In this document: piece after piece, positions 23,116-36,784 of the stretch | Layout: every line of letters begins with the position of its first letter | Numbering within the stretch: position 1 is the stretch's first letter | Source: Balaenoptera acutorostrata | Lineage: Eukaryota; Chordata; Mammalia; Artiodactyla; Balaenopteridae | Assembly (NCBI RefSeq): GCF_949987535.1 | Contig: NC_080066.1 | Location: 89,299,600 to 89,363,599 of the forward strand | DNA: 64,000 bases | Direction of reading: 5' to 3' | Notes under the pieces: model-generated | Seen by the model: the letters and a program-made list of their open reading frames with translations, nothing else | Told to the model about the DNA's origin: nothing | The model's database searches: none | Program-made: the position numbers and the translations under genes

Positions 23116-26100
23116 AGGATAGAGAAAAAAAGAAATAGATGGGGGCTGTACACGTGGCTGACTCAGCTGCGGTGGCACAGGTGCCACGGCTTGAACACCT
23201 TGTCACCATTGCCCCAAACACCTGGAGTCTTGGGTCTACCATTTCCCTGCGACAGCAGTAGCACACAACCCTCATCCGCCCCAGGCGTTTCCAGGTGCTC
23301 CAAATCTAAGAGGTTCTTGTAAATGGCCAGAGATGCCTCCTTTCACACCCTCCCATCATTAACAAACTGCTCTTTGATCCGGGAGGCATGGGCAACACCG
23401 GCCAAAAGAGTAAGTGATTTCCGTCACCCCCCGCACTGAAATTCCGCCTCATTTTGCAGCTTTCCCAGAACAAGGAGAGGAAAACTGAGCTGTTCCTGAA
23501 ATTAAAGAGTGGGGTGTATGGAACTGGCAGAGAAGGAGGTCTGTTGACTCCCCACTACCCAACAAGGAAAAATAAAATAAAAATCAACCTGCCTAATGGC
23601 TGACTGATGCTGGAGATTCTGCAATGGGAAATTCTTTTCTTTGGCTGACGGACTTTTTTCCAGTTATAAAGTATGTAGTGCTGGAGCGTAACATAAGTCA
23701 GAAATCAGTATGAATACATTTGTAAGATCTTTCCTTGGGGCTAGATTCTGATAGAAGAGAAAAGAAAGAAAGGTGGCAGTTGACACCATGGAAGGCAGAG
23801 AAGGGCACACTGCAGGGTATGGAAGCCTGTTGTGTTCTTTATTAATGCCTTGCTTTTATAATCAATGTCTTCCTAAAAGTTGGGTCAGTTTTGTTTATTT
23901 TAATTATATTTTACATGCATGAGAAAAGCTGGCTATTTAAAGAAGTCTTCTGAAAATTAAAGCAGCTCTCATGTAAGGTTTTCATTTTAAGTTTAGGTTT
24001 TCTTAAAGCAAAGCATACCAATATCTCCATCAGTAATGCTTCTGGTCAAATATTAATAATTCAAAAAGGAACTGCACTTAAAAGGAATTGAGCAGGAAGG
24101 GACAGAAAACAGGATCTAACCTGTCTCTGCCAAATTCTAAGCAAATCTGAACAGGAGTCCCAGAATTCGACCTCTGATCAGAACCGTGGCTCTGGGGAGC
24201 GTAATTCTAGTGACACCTTGCCTACAAGATTTTGCCTGTCCATCCTAACTCAAATCGCGTAACATTTTAAAGCTAAACTGACCTAGAAACAATCTTCATT
24301 TAAAGTGAAAATAACAAAAGAAACTAATGAGAGGATGAGCCCCGTATCTAAGCAGAGAGAATCTGCTACCCAGGCAGATGACAAAACACATCAACTTCTT
24401 AAGAGATCAAGAGGAGGACTAGCTTTGTGAAAATATAAAATAAAGGAGCCGTCTGCAATTGAAAAAAAAAAGAGAGAGAGAGAGAGAAAGCAGAAGGTTG
24501 CTGTGGCAGAAATGAATACAACGGTGTGTCCTTTTTTCAGGGAGGACTGCAGGGCTTTCAAGGCTTACTAGTGACAAGAGACATTAAAAGCTTTTCCTGT
24601 GTTATCTCCTCCACACGCGTGGTCCCAGCCAGGTTCGGCTGCTCCCCTTTGGCCTGAGGAAAGGCACCGTTCTAGACAAAGGAAGGGCTCCTGGTTCCAA
24701 GGGATGATTGAGATGCCAAAGGACTCAGCCTGTCTTTGGAACATTGGCTTATTCTACTAGATCACCTGCTGGGGCTGCCATATGGCCTGCGCAGACATTC
24801 TGTTCAGGCTAATAGGGCCTGGGTCCATGCCTGGTTCTGCCCTCTGGGCTGGGACGACAGAAGTAGAGCATGTTTGTTCTGTTTCTACTGACTTGTCTGA
24901 TGCCACCACTATGGGGCCATAGCTTTCAATATCCCGTATGGTGCCTGTTTTAGGTTTTCAAAGAACATGAACAATACCCAGGCAAGGGAGGACTGAGGTT
25001 GGGCTGCTGCTACTATTCCTAGGAGAGAATGAGGAGGTAAATTAAGGGACTTACGGTCCAAGAGTGGTAAAGCTGGTGCAGAACCCAGATGTCATGAGAG
25101 TCTATTGATGTATGTTTCTCAACCCTGCCAATGACAGGAATGTGCTCTACATGAAGAAGCTAATGTTTTCCTGTTTTATCTTCTGCAAATCACCTCACCA
25201 GAGGTTCCCAGGTGATGTCATGATTTCAAATAGCTGTTGAAGGGTTTACAGAAGGGTTAAATTTAACAACCCAGAGAAAGCAAAGTAGACTTTAAAAAAA
25301 TTTGTAAAGCCAAAAATTCCTGGTCCAAGCACTATGGTTTCCAGTTGCCAAAAATATGGCCTTTGTATTTGCCCTCTGTGTTTGAAAACACAGTAAGAGC
25401 TGCTTGTCTATGGCAAATGTGGAGAACGATTACTGATTGTTCAGAAGGATCTACAATAAAGCACTACCATTATCTGCATTCCATTAGAGAATTCAGTTCT
25501 GACTTGTTTTTAAAAATCCACTTCCTGGGTGAAGAGTACATGGGGCCCTGCTATTGTTGCACCTTCCTGTTAGTTTATAACCATTTCGAAACAACTTCTA
25601 AAAATGTTATTTTGTTCTACTGATGGAAATGAGGTCCCCTGGTGAGGGTTCAGCCAACAGACCTGGACTAATAAATTGGCCCAAGTGAATTTTTATGGCC
25701 AGGAAAAGCTCTGCGAGGGCCCAGCCTGGGCCTGAGTCAGTTCACCTGTGACTCACCTGTAGCCCTTTGTCTGGGCTCCGTTATCTATCACATCTATGAG
25801 CTTTTGAAACCTCTGGGTCCACAGAGGCAAAATGGGAGTCTAGGTAAATCAATGCCAACTGCTGAGTTTTACTGAATCTATTCAACACCGAGCGGGTATG
25901 AGAAAAGTTGGGCCCTTCCTCCTCTGGGGTGGGGCCTGAGTGAGTGCTGAGCAGTGCAGTACGATGATTGCGAACATGAACTCTGCAGCCAGAATGCCTA
26001 GGGAGGAGACCAAGCTTGGTCACTTAAGCAGCCTCGGGCAAGCTGCTTAACTGCTCTGTACTTCAGTTGCCTGTGAAGTGGGGATGACGAGCAGCTCCTC

Positions 26101-27660
26101 GCAGAGAGGTGCTGTGAGGCCTGAGTGAGTTACCTGAAGAGCAATCCCTGAGCTCCTGCGATCGTGTTCCGTGATCAGGTGAGTGCCAGGAAGCCGGTGC
26201 AAGGCTGCCCGCGGCTGCACCTTGAGGAAGGGCTGCGTGGTCCATGCTATTGCTGGAGATAACTATACCTCAAAGGTTATACTACCCTTATCTACGTTTA
26301 TTCTCGCCTCTCCTTATGGGGATGTTAATTTCACCCCAGACGTTAAACATATCAAACACACCTAGAGATAACAGGGGACTGAGCAATCTGGGTTCTACTC
26401 TAGCAGCCAAGAGGCCGCACCTCCTCTGGCTTCAGTTTCCTCATCTATAAATGAAGGGTTGGGCTAGAACATCGACCATCCGTAAGGCCCGTCTAAGTCA
26501 TTAGATTTTATTGATTCTGAGTTTGGCGCCTGGGTCAAAAAAGGCTCTTTACCGAAAGTAACAGAATTCCCGATTCACACTTCTCAATTTTTCCTATAGC
26601 GCTGGCGTTGCCTAGGATACAAAATGCATGTGCTCCCTCTGAACCCCGAGACAGGAGAGCTGTGATCGCTGCCTCTGATCTATAACACCAAACCACAAAT
26701 GGGCTTTGTAGTACAAACCGACTGATGTGTTGAACATGGAACGTGTCTCCACTGGCGCTTATGAATGTGGATGTGGCATTCTGACTATGCCAGATAGAAT
26801 GGCAGAAGGTGCATTTTTTTCCCCTCCTCACAATCACGTGGTCTTGGAAACACTGCCTTTAGGTGCTGCCCTCTAGCTTCCCTGGACCCAGGGGTGAGGT
26901 GGTGCAGCCTCTCCCACTGGTCAACAGATCATTTCCAATTTCTTCTTTATATTGTGCGATATGCTTGTGGGAAGCTCAGGTCACATACACCAGGAACCTC
27001 TAGGTTTCTTAGCCCCTCTCTGTGTCCCCAAATGTACTTTGGAGCTGATCTGATGGAGGTATTTCACTAACTTCTGTGTGTGAGGGTGGGATCAGGAACT
27101 CTCAGCTCTCAGTGATAAGTCATCCCAGACCAGAGAGTTGGGCAAAGAGCTGTTCACTTTTATAGCATCTTGCACTTTTTAAAGCAAATATACCTTATCT
27201 ATTTTGGTCCTTAAATGTTTAGGACAGAAATTATTATCTCCATTGAACTCCATGTCAGCTTCAAGAGAACAGAAGTTAGGTCTGTTCCGTTCTCTGCTTT
27301 ATCTTTATAACCCACCGTGGTGTCTGGTACCCGGTCTCTACTTAGTGTTGGTTGAGTTACTGAATGAATCTCCACCGTATAGATGAGGAGGTAAAGAACT
27401 GCTTGAGGCCAGGCTGTTAATAAAAGGCTTCTGGGTCATCTGTCTCTAGGTCCACTGCTCTTTCTATCACCTTAGTGGCTAATCTCAAGAGAGGCTCAAA
27501 GTGGATTTGGATAGAAAAATGAAAAACCAGGTTCCACAGTGACATTCAGCAGTGAGCTTACAAATATGAGGCCCAAGAGGGACCAGAGATAAGCATTTGG
27601 ATGTCAGTTCTCTTAGATGACACCTCTTTTGGCACCCCCAACTGTGGGTATATGAATTCA
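23116..27660. other. Intronic or intergenic sequence, mostly unique
   Basis: No exon or protein is recognised. A short (AG)n tract lies near 24,470-24,488 and a MIR-like fragment at about 26,010-26,130. The rest appears unique. Confidence 0.5.
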
Positions 27661-27860
27661 NNNNNNNNNNNNNNNNNNNNNNNNNNNNNNNNNNNNNNNN
27701 NNNNNNNNNNNNNNNNNNNNNNNNNNNNNNNNNNNNNNNNNNNNNNNNNNNNNNNNNNNNNNNNNNNNNNNNNNNNNNNNNNNNNNNNNNNNNNNNNNNN
27801 NNNNNNNNNNNNNNNNNNNNNNNNNNNNNNNNNNNNNNNNNNNNNNNNNNNNNNNNNNNN
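27661..27860. other. Assembly gap, 200 N
   Basis: Exactly 200 N. Open frames reported across it are artefacts. Confidence 1.
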
Positions 27861-28709
27861 CGTCCCATTTCCTACAGTGGCCAGTGCCTTGGACCTGGGG
27901 CCCCACATTCTATCCCTGTCACAGGCAGCATCCTGGGGAGGTGCAGAAAAAAGTGTTGCTTTACACCTGCAAACGGGCTGAACATTGTTGCAATTAGCCT
28001 GGTTACCTTTGGAGGGAAAAGTGTGGCTGCCTTTCTTTTTCACCTCCTACGCTTATTACAGACTCACAGCTCCTTGATAAAGAGGAAAGATTACAAAGCC
28101 AGGGGAGATGGAGGGGTTGAGGTCTTTTGTATAAAGGATACATGGACAAAAGTGGGGTTACAAGCAGATTCAGTAGAGAACCCTAATCAGTACTTGGAGG
28201 AAAAAGATAGGAGGGACCTCTGGGTTTCCTCCAAAGTGGTTGTGTCTGTACCAAGCTGGGGAGAGAGGGAGAGCTGCCTCTTTCACGTTGGATTACACAT
28301 GCTAAGGTCCCAGAGAGCCCTCGGGGTGGTGGGAACTCAAGTAGCGGCAGCCACTAACGGGCATGATCTTCAACCCAATGGAGGTGGGGCTACTCCTTTC
28401 GAGGTGCCCTAATCAAAAGTTCCCAGGCCCTAAGCCCTGTCTCGAGTGATCATGTATACCTTCTCGGCTTACTGTGTCTTTTGCAGCATCCATCCTGCCA
28501 AAGGGAGAAGCAATGGAAGCCACTGTGAAGGAGCAGAGGGACCCCGCAGCAAGGGCACCACCCGCATGTGTGTGATACAGCGGCCTCCCATGCTCCCAGG
28601 CCAGCCCTGTTGCCTCTTTGGAGGTGAGATAAGGGGGCATCGCTGCTGACGAACTCACCATGGTTTTTCAAAGGGACAAGTGAGAAAATGTGAGTAAAAA
28701 TACTCTGTA

Positions 28710-28999
28710 GGGCTTCCCTGGTGGCGCAGTGGTTAAGAATCTGCCTGCCAATGCAGGGGACACGGGTTCGAGCCCTGGTCTGGGAAGATCCCACATGCCG
28801 CGGAGCAGCTGGGCCCGTGAGCCACAATTACTGAGCCTGCACGTCTGGAGCCTGTGCTCCGCAACAAGAGAGGCCGCGATAGTGAGAGGCCCGCGCACCG
28901 CGATGAAGAGTGGCCCCCGCTTGCCACAACTAGAGAAAGCCCTCGCACAGAAGCGAAAACCCAACACATACATAAATTTAAAAAAAAAAAAAAAAAAAA
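28710..28999 (+). mobile_element. CHR-type tRNA-derived SINE
   Basis: Full-length copy with a long A-tail. A short duplication ACTCTGTA flanks it (28,702-28,709 and 28,999-29,006, overlapping the end of the A-tail by one base). Confidence 0.92.
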
Positions 29000-29589
29000 C
29001 TCTGTAAATTGTAAAGGTGCTATCCAAGTGTTAAGAAGTAGTATCATCATCAGTGCTTTATTTAGTCGCAGTTTGCCACAGCACGGTACACGGACGCCGC
29101 TTCTGCTTCTGTTCAGATAAATACTAACATGCCTATTTCCCTGGATGCAGCTACTCTGCAAGGCAAGGGCCTTGCTGGGCCTCCTGCTGTTCTCTGGACC
29201 AAGAACACCTTCCATGGCTTCTCCTCCGACTGGCAAGTTCCTATTCGTCCCTTAGGACCCTTCACCAGTTTGAGCCCTTTTCCATTTCTCTCCTTTCACA
29301 ACACTCCATGCATTGCGACTATGGTTTGACCATGGTGGGTAGCATTGGCCATCTACATGCTTGTCTTTCTGATTAGACTGAGTTCCTTCCTGGAAGGCGG
29401 GATCTATGACTTCTTAGTGGAAATAAGTTCACAGGCCATTACATGAAATATTTACCATGCTTGCTCCACTAAGAGAGCAGGGTTTGCTGGGTAACATCTC
29501 CTCTCGTGTTCATGGGACACACCTGGAGTTATGTGTAATATGCACATGCTAGAAACTGGAGAAGTAGAGATGATATTGATCACAACAAG

Positions 29590-29770
29590 CCCTGGCTGAA
29601 TGCTGAGGAAGCACGGGGCATTGTGCTAAGCACTCCCCAGGAGGCTGGTGCTATTTCCCCAGATTTTCAGATAAGGAAATAAAGAGATAATCTGTTTCCA
29701 GTCACAAAACTAAATAGCGGGGCTTAAGTCAATTTGACTCCAATGTCTGTCGTCTTAATCACCACACCAG
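29590..29770 (-). repeat. MIR, antisense
   Basis: It has GGCATTGTGCTAAGCACTCC, CAGATTTTCAGATAAGGAAA and a degraded TCACAAAACTAAATAGCGGG, in the reverse MIR order. Confidence 0.7.
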
Positions 29771-30376
29771 AGAAAGATAATGCAGAGGAGACAAAAAGGA
29801 GAGGAGAAAAGAGGCCTTTGTAATTTATTAAGAAAAGCACACTGTCATGTTTTTAGCTTGATTTATTACTGTTATTTTAAGATATGAGCAGCACTCGTCT
29901 CTTCTTCTAGTCTAATGACCTAGCAGGTAACTGCAGCAGACAAATAAATAAAGATTCCATGAAAACAAAAAACTAATGAGAGAGGAGTTTCAAGCCGGAA
30001 GCAAGCGAAGATCCTGTCTCCCTAAGTCTTGGGAGTTGGTTTCCACCTCTTCTTCCTACCTCCACCTTTGAAGCCGCCAGGGGCCTTTTCCTTACCATCC
30101 CTGACCTAACATCAGAGCCTTCAAGTTGTTTCTGGCGGTGACAGGGCAGGGATGCAATGGGGACCCACCCCCAAAGTCAGGGAAACTCCTCGTTCAGGTG
30201 TTCCTGCGTGGACACAAATTGAGGGTGGAAAGCCCGCCAGGCCCCGCTCTGCTCCTTGGTCCCTCAGAGTTAAGGAAAGGCTCCCTTGGGAATCTCTTCC
30301 TTTAAAGGTCCTGCAAGCCACGCAGAGTGGATGGGGGGCGGGGGCACGTAAGAAGGCAAGTCTCCACCTCTGAAGG

Positions 30377-30402
30377 CTTGTCTACTTCTTTTAGTAGACA
30401 AG
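30377..30402. other. Perfect 10-bp inverted repeat
   Basis: CTTGTCTACT (30,377-30,386) and AGTAGACAAG (30,393-30,402) flank the 6-nt loop TCTTTT. It is not part of a recognised repeat. Confidence 0.7.
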
Positions 30403-30544
30403 TGGAAACTCTTATCCACAGCCCACCTCAACCCTGAGAAATGGCTGAAAAAGGGGGTCACTGTGGAAACCTGCAGAAGGAGCCATGAGATCATGGCCCA
30501 TCTTCTCACCACGCCTGAGAATAAACACCCTCATACAATCCAAT

Positions 30545-30780
30545 GAGGAAATGGACTTTAAGAACACTCTGGTTCCACCCCCCATTAGCGGTGTGACCTT
30601 GGAAAAACTACTCCACCTTGCATCTGTAAAAAATAGAAAATAATTGGACTATCTTAAAGGATTGTTTTAAAGGTTACAGGCCTAATATTCAAAAAACCTT
30701 TAAAACTGTACTAGTCAAATAAGTGCAGTAAGTATTAGCTATTATTATGGTTATTGCTGCTAGTATCATTATTAGCATAA
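30545..30780 (+). repeat. MIR SINE
   Basis: TTAGCGGTGTGACCTTGGAA, then a T-poor middle with AAAATAATTGGACTATC, then (TATTA)-rich end. Degenerate but in MIR order. Confidence 0.65.
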
Positions 30781-31389
30781 CTCTGTTTCTGTGTCCCCTG
30801 CCCTGTGATAATTTAATCTTTTCTGAAGACCACCTCTGGTGATTTCAGTGTCTTCTTTTATGTTCCAAATTCTCTCTTGGAATGTTCTTTGGAAGACTGG
30901 ACAAAGAAACTGCCTTTCCCTTTGCCTGGCACTAGGAATAGAAACACCTAGATAAACCACTAAGCAATCAGGTGAGATCCTCATAAATGCAACACTCAGC
31001 ACATTAGATGATAAACATTTTGCCACTATAAATGCAGCAAATATACTTAATGTCATTATTTTTTTTGAGATGCATCAGGCCCACCTCTAATATCTATCTT
31101 AAAAGAAAAGAGGCATGACACAGATGATTGAAAGCCCCGAGACCTGGTTTCCTGGGGAAGGCTGGGGAGTGGAAGAAATGCTGCTAGATTTCCACAGTGG
31201 AAAAGTCAGTCAAGAGACACCAAACTGAATGACTGAATTCCTTGTTGTGGGAAAGGTGAGTTAGGTAAACGGAGAACTCACTCCTGGAGTATTCTAGAAA
31301 GCAAGGGTAGAGGCCAGTGCTATAATATAATACCTCCCAGTCCATGATGTTTCAAGTATCTAGATTCTTAGCCTTTCAAAGAGCTAGAA

Positions 31390-31900
31390 TACTGTATGGC
31401 AGTTTAAAAACATGGTCCCCAAATATTTTTATACTGTTCCCATTTAGAAGTGGGTGTATAGATACTTCCTTTGAATCTGGGATATGGCTGCCTGAATAAC
31501 AGAATATGGTAGAAGGGATGTTATATCACCTTCTGGGCTCAGAACATAATGAATGGGCAGCTTCCACTTTCTGTTTCTTCAGACACTTTTTGAATCCAGC
31601 CACCATAGTATGAGCAAGCCCAAGCTGCCTATGAAGCATTCATGAAGAGGCCCATGTAGAGAGGGACTAAGGCTGTGGCTCTCAGCCCTAGTTGATCTCC
31701 CAGATGATAGGCAACACCCATGGGCTTCCCTCATGAGTGGGCCAACTAGGAAATGGATCCTCCAGCCCCTAGTTGAGCCACCCAAGTTGATACAACGTGG
31801 AGCAGAAATGAGTCTCTCTGCTGAGCTCTGCCCAAATTGTAGATTCATGAGTCAAATGAATGATTGCTGTTATTTTAAACACTCGGTTTGGGGATGGATA
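31390..31900 (+). repeat. Possible ancient LTR remnant (MaLR/ERVL-like)
   Basis: The pattern (GGATATGGCTGCC, GGAAATGGATCCTCCAGCCC, TTGCTGTTATTTTAAACACT) resembles the R/U5 part of old mammalian non-autonomous LTRs. Family and limits are uncertain; no internal viral gene is seen. Confidence 0.45.
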
Positions 31901-32229
31901 CTGCATGTTTTGGGGAGAATCCTTTCCTGGATCCTTTAAGGTACTCTCTGTGGCCTGAAATATTGCTTTTTTTTGCTTTCTCCTCTTAGTCGAGCTGAAG
32001 ACTGAAATTAGCTGTCAGAGGTGGATATATTGCAGAGACACAGGAAGCTGTTGGTCAGAATGTAGATGCTATGACAACTCCCAGTCTTCAGATTGTCTTT
32101 CTGTGTGTCAAGCAGGACTAAACTTGTCCCTAAAATGTCTTATCTCAGTTTCTTAAAAAATCAGGCTTCTTGTTATTAATCAGAAATGCAAATTACATCA
32201 ACAAGGTACAATTTTACAAAATGCAAATA

Positions 32230-32770
32230 CCTTTTGTTTTTTGCTCAAGGATAAAATTTAATACTAGTAAATTGGGATGAAATCAATACATTGCACATGG
32301 CAGGGTAAATCAGTACAGCCATTTAGAAAACAATTTGGCAATGTGTACACACATGCTCCCATCCAGGCATGCTAACAATACTAACCCTGACTCAGTAATT
32401 TTTACTTCTAATACTTTATCCTAAGCAAATGATCTAAAGTAAGAAGAACAAAAGAAGAACCTGTTAGAGGAAGATGCTTATTTATGATGGTGAAAAAATT
32501 GGGAACAGGTTAATTTTCTAAACATGGAGTAGTTAAAACAAAAGTATATTACACCAGTCTCATGGAATATTATGCAACCATTCAGATGATAATAATGAAG
32601 ACCAGTAATCCTCAGTTTACGATGTAACACCAAGTGGTGTTAAATCAGAATATAAAATTGTATGTCCACTGATTACAACTCTATAACAACAGAGATACAT
32701 ATAGACAAATATTAAAAGAGACTAAAGACAAAATAAGTGATTTTAGGATTTTTCCCCTTTAAAAACAATA
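32230..32770 (+). repeat. Old L1 3' region
   Basis: Typical phrases of the old L1M 3' end: CAGTACAGCCATTTAGAAAA, TTGGCAATGTGTACACAC, ATGGAATATTATGCAACCAT, ATTTATGATGGTGAAAAAAT. Sense on plus. Confidence 0.7.
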
Positions 32771-32837
32771 CTTTGTATTTTTTTTAACATTATAAGAGGA
32801 GAGATGGAGAGATGATCAATTAAAAATATAAAGTCGG

Positions 32838-33205
32838 GACTTCCCTGGTGGTGCAATGGTTAAGAATCCGCCTGCCAAGGCAGGCGACATGGGTTTGAGC
32901 CCTGGTCTGGGGAGGTCCCACATGCTGCGGAGTAGCTAAGCCAGTGTGCCACAACTACTGAGCCTGTGTCACAACTACTGAGCCTGCTCTCTGGAGCCCG
33001 CAGGCCACAACTACTGAGCCCACAAGCCACAACTACTGAAGCCCACGTGCCTAGAGCCCGTGCTCCGCAACAAGAGAAGCCACTGCAATGAGAAGCCCGC
33101 ACACCGCAACAAAGAGTAGCCCCCAACTCCCCTCAACTAGAGAAAAGTCCACGCGCAGCAATGAAGACCCAACGCAGCCAAAGATAAAATTAATTAATTA
33201 CTTAA
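32838..33205 (+). mobile_element. CHR-type SINE, older subfamily, with internal tandem copies
   Basis: The head (GGGACTTCCCTGGTGGTGCA) and tail are CHR-like. The middle carries four near copies of CACAACTACTGA (about 32,950-33,040), more than the one or two in the other copies here. A (TA)n run follows at about 33,229-33,251. TATAAAG is found on both sides, perhaps the duplication. Confidence 0.85.
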
Positions 33206-33221
33206 AAAAAGCACAACACTG

Positions 33222-33253
<32 letters not shown>

Positions 33254-33259
33254 AGCCAC

Positions 33260-36200
33260 CCTCCAACCCCAAATAAGCTGAGCATTTTCTCGATGAAGGC
33301 ACTTACTGCCCTTTTGTTGACCAAAGCCAAGAACTAATACTTGGACCCTACGGAATATGTCTCTTGGAATATTATTTTAAATGGTAACTTCCTACAGAAT
33401 AAGTCCTCTGTAATTTTAAATATTATATTTATACTCTGGGTGTTCAGTAAAAGAAAATGGAAGTAATTCAGAGATTTCAGTTAAATTAGCATGTCATAAT
33501 TTTGGCTTTGCTCTTCTCCCCTTCTAACCTCCTACTTTTTCCTTCCTAGGGCTCCAAAATATAAAGTGCTAAAATAAAACCGGCAACAACAGTTTCTATT
33601 TTTAAAGTGAGCTTTAATCTGATTTTCACAAAGATCCATGCCAATTCAAAATCGCTGCTGTACTCCTGGTGCTAGTAGTATGGTGACTGCCTTTTGCATT
33701 AAGAATTCTAGTCACACAGGAGAAAGAAAACCTGGCTTAGACTTCTCAGTGGTCAAGTGCAAAAGCAAAAGGAGAACTGATTGCAATTGTGTCCTTGGAT
33801 ATTTAAAGCCAAAACCATTTTTACCCCAGTTGTTTAAATATTGGCATCAAGGTCTCCTTTCTCTAGTCTAAAAACATGCACAGGAAAATGGAGAAGAAAG
33901 ACCTGGCTCACTCAAATTCCAAACTTCCTCTTAAAGCTGGTGAGCGGAGTGGGAAGAAGTAAGGACGCTTTCATTGCCAGCCTTTTTGCTGGAGTCATCA
34001 CCCTACTTCACTACCCGCCATGTAAGCGACATTCTAAGCATTAAGTATACTTTTATTTGTATGTGTAGCACAACATTAAGTACATGTTTTCCTAAACTAA
34101 TTTCTAAGCAGAACTGTTTACATTTTACCTTAAAGATAAATGGCTGCTGGAACACTGAATCCATTTCAGAATTTGGTCACTTTGAGCCATTTTTCTTAGT
34201 CATAAAATAAATACCAGAGCAGATAAAGATAATTCTGTAATTCTGCCTCTAGGAGTTAGAGTAACAAGAAGTCAGACTTCAGCTCTTTCTGTGGCCCTTT
34301 TTGAATCAGCCCACTCAATGCTAATACAAATGTAAACACATCAGTCAGCCAACCATTAGGGGCTGAAGAAATATCTTGGGAGCTAAAATATAAACTCGCA
34401 TTTGGTTCCAAGGCTCCTAAGCTAATCATCTGATTGCACACAATAAAACAGGAAGAAATCAAGATGTTCTCTACCAAGATAAACTAGAATTAAATGAGGT
34501 TAAATTAAATGAAAATAAGTGAATAAATAAACAACCCCTAAACTGAGTAACTTTTAGGAGGCCCAAAGACATGATACTTCCAGCTCTTGAGAGTAGAAAA
34601 AATTACCATTCTCTCTCTCTCACACACACCCCCTAAACTGAGTTGTTTAAAAGAATCTACATTAACACCTCTTGATCAATGTCAGAGTAAAAATTGCTTA
34701 ATATTTAAGCGATGAAATCTGTAGCACCAAGCACCAAGGCTTTGATTTTAATTGGCCCCTGGTACTGTGACTTACACTGGAGTTGTTTGTGGGCTTTTAA
34801 CATTACAGGACGGCTTCCCATACTGCTCAAACAGGCCAACAACATGAGTGCAAAGTTGAAAAAGGTCCACTTAATGATGCAAATGTTTAGGTGGGTGATT
34901 AGAGACACTCTGAGCATCAAATTGTCTTGTGATCTAAAATTTGCTCAAGTGGAAGGCAGCTCCAGGCAGAACTGAAGGTCTATCTTAAAAATGATGACTG
35001 CTACATCTCAATTAACTTAAAGTTGTTTTTCTTTGATATGTCTTTATTTATTTCAGTTTGCCGGTGACCTCAACTTGATAAAAAGCATGAGTATACCTGA
35101 AGTCTGTGCTTGCCATTAAACAGCTACAAGTTTTAATACAGCATTGGCAACAGTGCTCTGAAGTGTCATAATGACTGAATCAGAAAAGATCCTGGTTCTC
35201 ACACAGGGTGACTGCAGATTCATTGGTGGTACCTCTTTCTTGCACCTTGGAGAGACTGGGTCTCCAGAGAACTAGATATCTGGACCACCATGAGTACAGT
35301 GGTGTCTCCTCTACAAGGTAAAACTGAAGTTTAAGCCCACACAGTATATGCCCAGAGCCAGCATTCCCCCTGGCACCACATTGTGGGGTCTGTTTTAATT
35401 GGCCAGTTGCCCACGCCAGCGGGCTGCCTAAATAGTTTGATTATCACCTTGTAACATACAAAATGAGGACTGTAAATTAGAGAACCCTTAAGGATGCCAA
35501 TATTTGTATATGAGAGTTTTAAAGTCTTGGATATAGATTTTTTTTCTAAGTGTGGCAAAAATACTGGAGTGAGTTACGTCTCCTCTGGGATATTAGCATA
35601 AAATCTATAGAGAGGAAAGGACAATCCAAACGAAATGAGCAGAATAATGCCAGTGTTCAGTCAATTCGATTTTATGTTGTAAAATCACTAAACAGCATGT
35701 AGGCCTAGTCTAGAGATCAAAAGTTTCAGCTACACAGCTCAACTTCTCAAAAAGAGTCCTGACTGCAACTTTTTTTTCTTTTGGTCCCATAATCCCCATA
35801 TCCTAATTTTGAATTTTGAGAGTGTGGTCACCCCCGTTACAATCCAAACCCAGGGTGGACATCATTTGACACTCGTGTCTTACTCTCCTGAAGTGTGCAG
35901 ATTACCAGCAGTGACCCTGGAGACCATGTCTATTCTGCCTCAGTTTACAACTGAGAGAACCAAGGCCCAGGGAAATTAGGAAGCTTGCCTGAGAGTGCGA
36001 GGCAGTGGGAACTCAGACCCTGTCAACTCAGATCCTACAGAATAAACAGCATTGGTGAAAAGGAGCAATCGGGCCAGGCTACCTGGTTCACAGGGGCCAG
36101 TGCAAAATGAAAATGTGGGGCTCCTTATTCAAAAATTATTAAGAATTTCAAGATGGCTGAAGCAGCACATTCTAGGCATGGGGCCCAGTGTGACCGCACA

Positions 36201-36780
36201 GGTAACACACCCATGAAACTGATCCTGGATGCAGTTATTTCATTATTTACTAAACTCTGACTCTTTGAAGGCCAAGGGGAAGAAAAGCTCTTTGAACACT
36301 GAATATGTTCAAAAATTATCTATTGTGTGGATAAGTGAATGAATGTGTATATGAATGAGTGAGGGAATGCGCCTAGAAAATTACAACTCAGACCCAGGGT
36401 CAGGTTGAGTTGATACAGTAAGTCACTGTGAGTAACTTGGTCCATTATTTAAGTGATGCAATTCATAATCTGAAAATACTTCACAACATAATAAAATTTC
36501 CCAGCCCCAACGTAAATAAGTTGCCAGAACCATGTCCAAAATGTGAGCAGCAAGGTGTACGTGCGGTAGCATTACCATGCTTTTATGTGCTCAAGAAATG
36601 CCACTTCTTAGCAGAATTGGTCTTGCATTTTTTTTTTCTGTCTCTTTGTGTGTTTAGAAGTAGCCATCCAGATATATTTTATGAACCTATCCATGTGCAA
36701 AATCCACAAAATACTTCAGATATGAGTATTTCATATTGCCAAGCATCCCTGATTTGAAAACAGTAGTAATAACAAAACTA
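33260..36780. other. 5' intron of SEMA6D, mostly unique
   Basis: No exon or named repeat is recognised, except a MIR-like antisense piece at about 35,930-36,020 and an L2-like tail near 36,330. A short (CT)n(CA)n run lies at 34,610-34,630. Confidence 0.5.
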
Positions 36781-36784
36781 TAAT

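Noticed and set aside
22616..23122. Plus-strand open frame of 168 codons
   Set aside because: It falls within an L2 LINE 3' half and shows no L2 protein frame; chance frame in a C/T-rich repeat.
27485..28043. Open frames of 82-161 codons across 27.6-27.9 kb
   Set aside because: They span the run of N and have no evidence value.
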